Assembly: GCA_937874515.1 (NCBI GenBank)
Contig: CALNBV010000231.1
Location: forward strand, 1-16,374
DNA: 16,374 nucleotides
From: an uncultured Paenibacillaceae bacterium
GTDB taxonomy: Bacteria > Bacillota > Bacilli > Aneurinibacillales > Aneurinibacillaceae
Direction: 5' to 3'
The notes beneath the pieces were generated by a model. It did no database searches and was not told the DNA's origin. It was given only the letters and a program-made list of their open reading frames with translations. Positions 6,636 to 13,667 of this stretch are shown one piece after another (position 1 is the stretch's first letter; each line of letters begins with the position of its first letter). The translations under genes and the position numbers were made by a program.

Positions 6636-7199
6636 TTACTCCCCCTCCTCTTCGTCATCTTCATCCTCTTCCTCTTCATAATCAAATATATCTGTAATCG
6701 ACTTACCAAAAACCTGTGCGATTTTAAATGCCAGTATCAATGATGGATTATATTTATTCTTTTCCATGTTTCGAATCATTCGTAATACGGTACTATAACT
6801 GATATCAATCCCTTCGATAGTAAGGGCTTCATAAATATCAATGGGTTTCTTTAATTGCTTACGCAATCCCTTTCTTCTTTTTTCTTCATTTTCATAGATA
6901 TGCTCTTGAATCTTCTGGATAATATCATCAGTAAGCTTCCGTTTAGGTCTATCACCAACATTATACTTTGGTGTCTCCACTATGGCTTGTATGAGTTCAG
7001 CAGGATCCTCAACAACGTTATTACGTTCCAGTTCCTCCCGTTTACGTTCATATTCCTGAATGTATTTTCGAATTGTTTTACGGTCAACACCAGTCATTCT
7101 AGAAATCTCTCTTTGCGACCTCCCCTCCCTTAGGTACATCAATAAAATCTCTTGCTTTTGCTTCAATAAAATCAACTCTCCCTCAACCCCCACGAACAA
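6636..7199 (-). CDS. Hybrid protein: IS21 IstA N-terminus fused in frame to the C-terminus of an XRE-type regulator
   Basis: 187 residues read from a TTG at 7199; a later TTG at 7166, after GAGGGAGAG, is also possible. Residues ~12-140 match the N-terminal region of IS21-family transposases: a helix-turn-helix EGRSQREISRMTGVDRKTI and the downstream segment LRKQLKKPIDIYEAL...ISYSTV. There is no DDE catalytic domain. From about residue 144 the sequence becomes EKNKYNPSLILAFKIAQVF and IFDYEEEE, the typical C-terminal half of small XRE/Cro-type regulators, ending in a run of acidic residues. The junction is near 6770-6785. A TATAAT -10 lies at 7219-7224 (minus strand). The intact frame and coupled downstream gene suggest it may still be expressed. 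Either a DNA-binding hybrid or a neutral scar is possible. Confidence 0.7.
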   Translation of the reverse strand: MFVGVEGELILLKQKQEILLMYLREGRSQREISRMTGVDRKTIRKYIQEYERKREELERNNVVEDPAELIQAIVETPKYNVGDRPKRKLTDDIIQKIQEHIYENEEKRRKGLRKQLKKPIDIYEALTIEGIDISYSTVLRMIRNMEKNKYNPSLILAFKIAQVFGKSITDIFDYEEEEDEDDEEEGE

Positions 7200-7250
7200 A
7201 TATCTCTTTCCGTGGACTATTATACTATGGGGGAATTTTCAATGAATATA
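6775..7250 (-). mobile_element. IS21-family remnant (left end and 5' part of istA)
   Basis: Only the 5' portion of istA is present; the DDE domain and istB are absent. The AT-rich stretch 7200-7250 before it (with ATTGAAAATTCCCCC on the minus strand) resembles the terminal region of such elements. It lies directly against the end of the Tn3 remnant. Exact ends are uncertain; no matching right end was found. Confidence 0.5.
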
Positions 7251-7269
7251 GTGGAGTACTATTAGATTA

Positions 7270-8620
7270 CTAGATACAGTCACTTGCTGAATGCCAGTTT
7301 TCTACTATATTTAATCCAGCGTGGAATTCCTTACGTACTTCTTCAAAGTGTAAGTATTCGCATAAAAAGATGGTTTTCAAGGCTCTCCCTAACTCCTGCA
7401 ATGCTTTATAGGTAGGATGGGAGGTATTTTAGAGAATTGTTTTAAGATGGACTCTGTGTCTGCTACGCTTAATCGTAAGGCGGTTGCATATTTGACCATT
7501 TCATCATACTGTTGACGAATCAAATCTCAATCAATGGGTTTTTGTCCGAGAACAGGTTACAAATGAGGATAACCAACTCCCCCGTCTTAGGCTTGTACAG
7601 TTTTTATGAACCTATATTTTTTAGACGTGGCATTAATTTGAAACCAAGTAAATGGCAAAAAGCAAAACCTACTTCACTTTGACCATGTGTATCGACAAAG
7701 TTTTTATCAATTTCTTTATTGGTGTTGTGATTTAACAATCCATGAAGCATAGAGGCGACTTCAGAAGAATTAGGCGTATTCACTTGTGAGTAAATACACA
7801 TCGATTTCTCTTCTACATGCCAATACACAGAGACTCCAGGTCCACGATATCGTGGGAACCATTGAGTTCTTAAATTCTGATCATATGCTACAACTCTTGT
7901 GGAATCTGATGCACAAGAAGTTGTTCCTTTCCCCCAAACCTCTTCCAAGCGATCTGCTAAGATGGCATTTGTCACATGTTCATTGGACGCCTTTAAGTTA
8001 TCCTTGTATATATATTTTCTCTTAATATAAACCAGATCTTTATAAGTTACATCTGTATTGCCAGAGGCGACTCTTTTTAGACCTGTGTTCGTTCCTAATC
8101 CAAAAAGACAAAGAAGCAATCGTTTTTGAATAGTTTTCCGATCTAGCCGTTCATGGGTAGCTAACGTTTGAAAGAGATCCGTAAAGCCTACCCATAAGTC
8201 TGTTTCTTTCAAAATATCAATAAGATTGATCATCCACCATCGGTTGGCAATCTCCTGTTTAAGATAAGCTAAGCGTTTGGGCTCAGGCTATGTATCGTCC
8301 TTAGAAACGGAGATCCATCCACCTCTATATTCAGAAATCGAAACCTTTTTATTTTTAGGAAGTCCTTGATCCAGCATCGTTAGCTTTTCATGCATCTCAT
8401 TCTGTAACTCTGCGACCTTTTCTTCTGCATTTAGAGGTAGTTTTAGAGCAGCATAGTGTACTTCCCGGTGTATAGCAAAGTCAGATGGAAGATGTTCGTC
8501 TGGATTTTGGTAACGATTTGCACCTACCACCCAGATTTCTCGGCATTTTAATTTATCTCGGAGAGCATGAAGAACGCAAATTTCATAGTTGAAGATTCGA
8601 ATCAAAAAAGTAACTTCCAA
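7270..8620 (-). pseudogene. Tn3-family transposase (TnpA), internal decayed fragment
   Basis: The minus strand encodes successive pieces of a Tn3-type TnpA: NYEICVLHALRDKLKCREIW (from about 8590), then SEYRGGWISVS, a TAG stop at 8288-8290, then in the same frame IANRWWMINLIDILKETDL. Further on come the catalytic-region motifs TTSCASDSTRVVAYDQNL, YWHVEEKSMCIYSQ and DTHGQSEVGFAFCHLLGF. A TAA interrupts at 7604-7606 after RLKNIGS. Beyond a frameshift and two more stops, DLIRQQYDEMVKYATALRL is readable, and after another frameshift HPTYKALQELGRALKTIFL and IVENWHSA. The N-terminal third or more and the last residues are missing. No Tn3 terminal repeats or resolvase are seen, so it is a dead relic. 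Confidence 0.93.
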
Positions 8621-8759
8621 ATTTTATAATATAGTAGTAATAAACATTTTTCCTTAATCCTTGCTTTTGTGTAACTAAAATGAATTTAAACTTATATTTT
8701 AAGGATAAATGGATGAACAATAGTGTATATCTTAAAATAAACTCATGGAGGAGAGAGAA

Positions 8760-9461
8760 ATGTTAATTGTGTTATTTTCCAATGATAACTATCAAGTGTC
8801 TTTATTAAAATGTATTCTTGAACTTCATGATATAGATATCATCCATTTAACTGATCGAGAGCAAATAAAGAAGTATGTTTTAGATCAAGAATATATGGCT
8901 ATCGTTTTAGACTTACCGAATCCTACACAAGAAGATTTATTATTTTGGAGTGAATTAATTAAATTTGCTTCTATTCCTATTTTATTATTAAGTTCGGACA
9001 AGACAGATGTTAATCGGGTACTTTCACGTCAGCAAGCAACCCTTCATTTGGCTGGACCAATTTCAAAGTTATTTCAACATTTGTATTTAGAAAGAGACAA
9101 CAGATTTCCAGCGGCACTTAATCACGATGTCGTAGTACTTTCTCCTGGTGTAATCTTTGATGTAGCTGAACATTGCATTAGAAAAAATAATGAGGCCCTG
9201 TTATTATCGAGTATGGAGTTTAAATTGTTATATTTCTTAGTTCAAAATATGGGTTCTACATTAAGTACTGATGAATTAATAGATCATTTGGATCTTTCTG
9301 GATATTCGAATTTATATGTTCATGTTCAAAAGCTACGTCAAAAAATTGAAAATGACTGGCATAACCCACATATTTTAGTAAATCAAAGGGGTCATGGATA
9401 TAAAATAATCCCTTGGAACGCCTATCAGCAATCCCAAGGGATCAAAGCTCTAAATGAATAA
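8760..9461 (+). CDS. OmpR/PhoB-type orphan regulator with degenerate receiver domain
   Basis: 233-residue cytosolic regulator. Residues ~1-110 have the alternating pattern of a response-regulator receiver. An aspartate sits where the phosphorylation site would be (VLDLPN, about 51), but the acidic pair expected near the N-terminus is replaced by FSND and the conserved lysine region is not recognisable. The C-terminal winged helix is clear: SSMEFKLLYFLVQNMGSTLS, then LYVHVQKLRQKIE and NQRGHGYKI. No sensor kinase is nearby. ATG 8745 is in frame, but the ATG at 8760 follows GGAGGAGAG and is preferred. It is convergent with the redox genes of the peptide cluster, of similar AT-rich composition, and is the most likely regulator of that cluster (inference). 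Confidence 0.85.
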   Translation: MLIVLFSNDNYQVSLLKCILELHDIDIIHLTDREQIKKYVLDQEYMAIVLDLPNPTQEDLLFWSELIKFASIPILLLSSDKTDVNRVLSRQQATLHLAGPISKLFQHLYLERDNRFPAALNHDVVVLSPGVIFDVAEHCIRKNNEALLLSSMEFKLLYFLVQNMGSTLSTDELIDHLDLSGYSNLYVHVQKLRQKIENDWHNPHILVNQRGHGYKIIPWNAYQQSQGIKALNE

Positions 9462-9525
9462 AATTCATAAATCTTGATAAACTAACTCTATATTGATTGC
9501 TTAATAGGAGTAAAATTTATCCTGA

Positions 9526-10074
9526 TTAGCTTGCATCATAGTCTATATTAGTTTGGAATTGTCTACCTAATAAAATTGTTAAAGCGTGGAAAGTTTTTGG
9601 CATTTCTTTCAAAACTAAATAGCCTTTAGAGTCAATCAAAAAAATCATTGGAACTACTTTCACTCGGTAACTCTCAAATAATTCTTCTGATACAATAAAA
9701 TTGATATCTGGAATTTCTGTGTTTATATCCAATTGTTGTTGACTTATAACGATAATTCGCATCCCGATATATTTTAAAATAATATGAAGTTTAGGAATTA
9801 TCATCTTACAATACATGCAATCTCTTCCGGCAAAAAATAAAAGTGTATATTTCCCATTATTATCTGACAACTTTATTTCCTTATAATGCTGATCTCTTTC
9901 ACGAAAAAGTGGTGCTTTTTCCCCAATTGGTAATTCTAATGCGACAGCATTTCCTCCTAATAAACGAAAACTGTTTAAAAAACTTGCTACGTACTTTGAT
10001 AAATAAAAAATTATTATACTTTGCACTATTAATACTATCCAAATGCCTATTAGAGAAATGTTTAAGAAATTCAA
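9526..10074 (-). CDS. Membrane-anchored thioredoxin-like protein (MauD/TlpA type), CMYC motif
   Basis: 182 residues. One N-terminal membrane helix (about 7-27) is followed by an extracytoplasmic thioredoxin-fold domain. Its segment IGEKAPLF resembles the start of TlpA/MauD domains, LLFFAGRDCMYCKMIIPKL holds the active-site pair C86-x-x-C89, and KVVPMIFLID supplies the cis-proline (about 141). The start is a TTG at 10074 with AAGGAG 9 bases before it, lying in the 3' end of the preceding MauE-like gene, so translation is probably coupled. MauD is known to be needed for disulfide formation in the methylamine dehydrogenase light chain; here the substrate is inferred to be the Cys-rich peptide at 11430. 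It is the last gene of its operon. Confidence 0.85.
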   Translation of the reverse strand: MNFLNISLIGIWIVLIVQSIIIFYLSKYVASFLNSFRLLGGNAVALELPIGEKAPLFRERDQHYKEIKLSDNNGKYTLLFFAGRDCMYCKMIIPKLHIILKYIGMRIIVISQQQLDINTEIPDINFIVSEELFESYRVKVVPMIFLIDSKGYLVLKEMPKTFHALTILLGRQFQTNIDYDAS

Positions 10075-10078
10075 ACGA

Positions 10079-10660
10079 TCATCTCCTTTTATCCTGAATT
10101 AAAAGTTCTTTTGTTCTAGACTGTATCATGTTTAATTTCTGAATCAACATGCCAATTAAGAAAAGTCCAATTGAATTTAAGACCAGTAAACTAAATCGAT
10201 AGCCATAAACTTCTTTTAAAGGAAATCCAGTTAATAGAGCTTCTAAGCTCCCGATATGATTATTATGGTTAAACAGCCAAATACAGCTCAATAAAAGAAC
10301 TATATTTCTCCTAACCATATTCCAAGATAATTGATGATTTCCTACGACTCCACCACAACCACAGGATATTTCGTTTCTTCCTCTTAATAAATTTACTGAA
10401 ATAGCAACACAAAAGGTTAGTAGTAAGCCTGAAACTATAAAAGAAGCAATATTTTGATATACCCCGATTAATAATAGTCCTCCTGAAATTAATTCTAAAA
10501 TAATTTCTATGGAACCAGCCTTTTTTACCCATGATTTTGGTAATAATTTATAATCTTCTATAATTAAAATATGTTCTTCAAAATTACGTAGTTTGTGGTA
10601 ACCTGCACTACAAAAAATGGTCCCTAATATTACTCTTAATAAAAAGGTTATTTCCTCCAT
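10079..10660 (-). CDS. MauE/DoxX-like redox membrane protein
   Basis: 193 residues with about five hydrophobic segments. The N-terminus LLRVILGTIFCSAGYHKL is the usual first helix of the MauE family. After the third helix comes LLRGRNEISCGCGG with C100 and C102, the MauE-type CxC motif (commonly written xxCGCFG). MauE is required together with MauD for folding of the disulfide-rich MauA subunit and is thought to pass electrons across the membrane, in the manner of DsbB. The start ATG 10660 follows AAGGAGGG, which overlaps the stop of the preceding thioredoxin-like gene (17-bp gap). It sits between the two thioredoxin-like genes, which are its likely partners. Confidence 0.9.
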   Translation of the reverse strand: MEEITFLLRVILGTIFCSAGYHKLRNFEEHILIIEDYKLLPKSWVKKAGSIEIILELISGGLLLIGVYQNIASFIVSGLLLTFCVAISVNLLRGRNEISCGCGGVVGNHQLSWNMVRRNIVLLLSCIWLFNHNNHIGSLEALLTGFPLKEVYGYRFSLLVLNSIGLFLIGMLIQKLNMIQSRTKELLIQDKRR

Positions 10661-10677
10661 GTTTAACAGTTCCCTCC

Positions 10678-11250
10678 TTAAAACACAATTCTAATTTCTT
10701 TTAATTTTTTGAAATTTTTCGTTTGCTTTATATAAGATACATAAGCATTGTATGCAATAAGCTCATTTGGTGGGAGAACATCAATAATTCTTGAGGTTTC
10801 ATCGATAAGCATAAATGTCGGAAATCTTTCCACACCTAACTCATTATGCATTTTTTCAAATGTAGAAATGTTAATTGTAAAGAATGGGTTATATTTTTCC
10901 AAAAAACGTTTGGTATGATCTATATCATCAAGAAGAATTATTAAAGTAGGAATCTTCCCAAATTGTTCTTCTAAATCTAAAAAAGCCTCTAATTTTGTAT
11001 GACAATGGGGGCATCTTGGCGCAGAAAAAATTATTAGTCCTGGTGAATTTATCATACTTTGTGGTAAAGGAAATAATCGTTTTATTTCATAACCTAAAGC
11101 AGGATCTGGTGGAATATAGTTAGATTCATTTAGAAAATTTATCTCTCTTCTTAATTGGTTCATTTGGTTTAACATGAGTAAAAACAAACAAGAATAGAGT
11201 GAGAAAAAAACGATTGTTTGAATTAACAATAAATACCACCCCTTTAACAT
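10678..11250 (-). CDS. Membrane-anchored thioredoxin-like protein (MauD/TlpA type), CPHC motif
   Basis: 190 residues from ATG 11250, which has AGGA nine bases upstream; a TTG at 11274 would add eight residues. A membrane helix (about 7-28) is followed by an extracytoplasmic thioredoxin fold: GLIIFSAPRCPHCHTKLEAF with the pair C80-x-x-C83, and VERFPTFMLID with the cis-proline. CPHC is the motif of strongly oxidising DsbA-like proteins, and differs from the CMYC of the second thioredoxin-like gene. It is first gene of the three-gene redox operon and divergent from the Cys-rich peptide gene, with which it shares a 180-bp promoter region. Its probable role is introduction or proofreading of disulfides in the exported peptide. 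Confidence 0.85.
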   Translation of the reverse strand: MLKGWYLLLIQTIVFFSLYSCLFLLMLNQMNQLRREINFLNESNYIPPDPALGYEIKRLFPLPQSMINSPGLIIFSAPRCPHCHTKLEAFLDLEEQFGKIPTLIILLDDIDHTKRFLEKYNPFFTINISTFEKMHNELGVERFPTFMLIDETSRIIDVLPPNELIAYNAYVSYIKQTKNFKKLKEIRIVF

Positions 11251-11429
11251 TTTAATTTTTCCTAATTCACCCAAAATACTAGCACAATAATAAGTAAAGT
11301 ATCCAGTAATTATAGCTAAAATATTCTTTATTTTATATTTAGATAGAATATATTAAAAAATCAGATTTTTATTGATATATTTTATATTGTCCAAATAAAT
11401 TTTATCCAAAAAAGGAGAGTGAGCTAATT

Positions 11430-11618
11430 TTGAAAAATCTTATGGGTATTAGTCCGACTGCTACTTGTTACATGAATACCAATCAATGTACTTGTGGTTC
11501 ATTAACTAGTATGTGTTATAACGTTTCGTGGGCAGTTGCAGATGAAATTTGTAAATCTTATGATGCATATGGAAATTATTGTGGATATATTCGTAGTGGT
11601 GGTTGCTGCCCTTACTAA
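11430..11618 (+). CDS. MauA-like cysteine-rich mini-peptide, putative exported disulfide-rich product
   Basis: 62 residues with eight cysteines at 13, 20, 22, 29, 41, 51, 59 and 60. The spacing C-x6-C-x-C followed by GSLT, an SW pair (S33-W34), and CGYxxSGxC match residues C29-C38, S42-T44, S56-W57 and C78-C86 of the Paracoccus methylamine dehydrogenase light chain (recalled from memory). The second half of that protein, with Trp108, is absent. There is no signal peptide and no double-glycine leader. Translation starts at TTG 11430: GGAG lies 12 bases upstream, and the internal ATG at 11442 is too far from it. Flanked by MauE/MauD-type genes and an ABC exporter, it is probably oxidatively folded and secreted. 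A bacteriocin or signalling peptide is the best guess; activity is unknown. Confidence 0.8.
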   Translation: MKNLMGISPTATCYMNTNQCTCGSLTSMCYNVSWAVADEICKSYDAYGNYCGYIRSGGCCPY

Positions 11619-11636
11619 GAAGAACAATCCATCTAA

Positions 11637-11668
11637 AAAGAGTAGCTAAGAATCTTAGCTGCTCTTTT
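11637..11668 (+). terminator. Hairpin between the peptide gene and the ABC exporter gene
   Basis: 14-bp stem AAAGAGTAGCTAAG (11637-11650) with CTTAGCTGCTCTTT (11654-11667), one G-U pair, 3-base loop, then TTTTC. Its short T-run suggests a leaky terminator or a 3' stabiliser, which would let the peptide be made in excess over the exporter. Confidence 0.7.
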
Positions 11669-11692
11669 CAATCAATAAGGTAGGTGTTATAT

Positions 11693-13501
11693 ATGAATAA
11701 ATCAACTTTTTTAAAAGCCTTAAGGATTATATGGAATACAGACAAAAAGTGGTTTTTTTTTAATATTTCTTTTACTTTATTGATGGGTTTTGCTCCAATT
11801 TTTACTCTATGGATTGGAAAAGAACTTATTAACGCAATTACGGATTTACTGCAAGATAAAACAATTTCATTAGATAGTTTAGTTCAACTATTAATTGCAC
11901 AGTTTATTATAATAATTATTTCTTCCTCGATTTCTTATTTAAAAGAATATTTTAATCAAAAAGCAGAAATAAATTTGGAACATACTTTACAGAAAATGGT
12001 TTTAGATAAAGTGACTAGAGTACCATTTACTTTTTTTGATAATCCTGAATTTTATAATGGTATTCAACGATTACATGGATCAAAAGGTACTCGTTTTTTA
12101 GCTCCAATTCAAAGTCTCTTAGATATAGCACAGAATATAATATCAATTTTATCTTTTTTGGTTTATTTATATTCTGTTCATTGGAGTCTTTCCTTGCTTT
12201 GTTTTTTATCTTCAATTCCTATATTTGTTTCAAAAATGAAATTAGGGAATCAAAAATACTGGTTAATGTATAATCAAACCCCACTAGCTCGTGAAGCCAT
12301 GATTGCTAGTAATCTTTTAAGTGACAGACAAACTTCGAAAGAAATTCGATTATTCCAGATTGCTGATTATTTAATTAATCGGTGGTCAACCGCTTTTATT
12401 AAAAACAGTAAAGAACAATTAAAATTTTCAAGAAAGCAACATTTAATAAATTTCGGCTTAAACGGAATAACGACTTTATTTTATACAGCCTCAGCAATTA
12501 TTATAATTAAGTTAATTATTCAAAGAACCTTAAAGGTTGGAGATTTTGTTGCAATCGGACAAGCTGTACAGGGATCACAAAGCTTAATTAATCAATGCTC
12601 TTCTCAGTTAGCCAACATATATGAGAATAGTCTATATTTAAAAGAATTTTTTGATTTCATGGATTTTCAAGAAGAAATAACATCAGAACCATTAGAAGGT
12701 TACGTTAGTTTCCCTAAAAAAATAAAAACCGGGATTGAAGTTCAAAATGTTTGCTTTTCTTATTTTAAGAGTAAAAGAGAAGCTTTAAAGAATGTGTCTA
12801 TACATATTCAACCTGGTGAAAAAATTGCAGTTGTTGGTGAAAATGGGTCTGGAAAAACTACATTGGTTAAATGTTTACTTGGGCTTTATCCAGTTACTGA
12901 CGGAAAAATCAGTATAGATGGTAATAATATCCAAAGATTTGATAAAAAAGAAATGTACAAAAACATCACTGCCCTTTTTCAAGATTTTATAAAATATCCG
13001 TTTACAGTTAAAGAGAATATCGCATTTGGTAATATCAATCTTATTGATGATTTACAAAGCATAAAAGAGGCAGCTCATATCAGTGGTGTAGATAATTTTG
13101 TACAACGTTTTAAAAATGGGTATAACACATATCTTAGTCGATTTTTATATGATGGAGAGGATTTATCAGGAGGTCAATGGCAAAAAGTTGCTCTAGCACG
13201 CTCTTTAATTAGTAACTCACAAATAATTATATTGGATGAACCCACTGCAGCTCTAGATCCTAAAGCTGAAATGGAGGTTTTCCAACAGTTTCATTCTTTA
13301 TCGAAAAATAAAACAACCATATTTATTTCTCATAGAATGTCTGCTGCAAAATTAGCTGATCGTATTGTTGTTATGAAAGATGGTGAGATGGTAGAAGTAG
13401 GTACTTTTAAAGAACTTATTTCTTTAAATGGAGAATTTGCTCGAATGTATAAAATGCAATCTCAATTTTTCGAAACAGAAAATGTATCAGTAGTATCCTA
13501 A
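11693..13501 (+). CDS. ABC transporter (membrane plus ATPase domains), putative peptide exporter
   Basis: 602 residues. The N-terminal half (about 20-300) has six hydrophobic segments of an ABC type I exporter. The C-terminal half is the ATPase: Walker A GENGSGKT (about 382-389), Q-loop LFQDF, signature LSGGQ (491-495), Walker B IIILDEP (511-517) and the H-loop ISHRM. There is no C39 peptidase domain in front, so it is of the NisT/SpaT type that exports without cleaving a leader. The frame opens at GTG 11684, but the ATG at 11693 follows AAGGTAGG and is preferred. It lies 74 bp behind the peptide gene with a hairpin between, and probably secretes that peptide. Confidence 0.92.
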   Translation: MNKSTFLKALRIIWNTDKKWFFFNISFTLLMGFAPIFTLWIGKELINAITDLLQDKTISLDSLVQLLIAQFIIIIISSSISYLKEYFNQKAEINLEHTLQKMVLDKVTRVPFTFFDNPEFYNGIQRLHGSKGTRFLAPIQSLLDIAQNIISILSFLVYLYSVHWSLSLLCFLSSIPIFVSKMKLGNQKYWLMYNQTPLAREAMIASNLLSDRQTSKEIRLFQIADYLINRWSTAFIKNSKEQLKFSRKQHLINFGLNGITTLFYTASAIIIIKLIIQRTLKVGDFVAIGQAVQGSQSLINQCSSQLANIYENSLYLKEFFDFMDFQEEITSEPLEGYVSFPKKIKTGIEVQNVCFSYFKSKREALKNVSIHIQPGEKIAVVGENGSGKTTLVKCLLGLYPVTDGKISIDGNNIQRFDKKEMYKNITALFQDFIKYPFTVKENIAFGNINLIDDLQSIKEAAHISGVDNFVQRFKNGYNTYLSRFLYDGEDLSGGQWQKVALARSLISNSQIIILDEPTAALDPKAEMEVFQQFHSLSKNKTTIFISHRMSAAKLADRIVVMKDGEMVEVGTFKELISLNGEFARMYKMQSQFFETENVSVVS

Positions 13502-13531
13502 TAAGTAAAATAATTTAATAACTCTTTTTAC

Positions 13532-13586
13532 TTACATGAAAAAGGTGGCCCAAAATATTTACTTTTGGAGCACCCTTTTCATGTAA
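13532..13586 (+). terminator. Long imperfect hairpin after the ABC exporter gene
   Basis: TTACATGAAAAAGGTG (13532-13547) pairs with CACCCTTTTCATGTAA (13571-13586) with one mismatch; an inner CCAAAA/TTTTGG continues the stem. The T-run CTTTT is inside the outer stem. It probably ends the peptide-exporter transcript; it resembles no insertion-sequence end that I know. Confidence 0.6.
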
Positions 13587-13667
13587 AATATTCCAATTTT
13601 ATTTTGTTATTATTTAAGGAAAACTGGGGAAATTAACATCATGAAGGTAATTTTATGGAGGTGTAAT

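Noticed and set aside
11430..11618. Reading the Cys-rich peptide as a metallothionein
   Set aside because: The cysteines are spread in MauA-like spacing with aromatic residues between, not in dense CxC/CxxC arrays with lysines, and the neighbours are disulfide-forming and export genes.
11693..13501. Peptidase-containing (C39) bacteriocin exporter
   Set aside because: No cysteine-protease domain precedes the membrane segments, and the peptide has no double-glycine leader.
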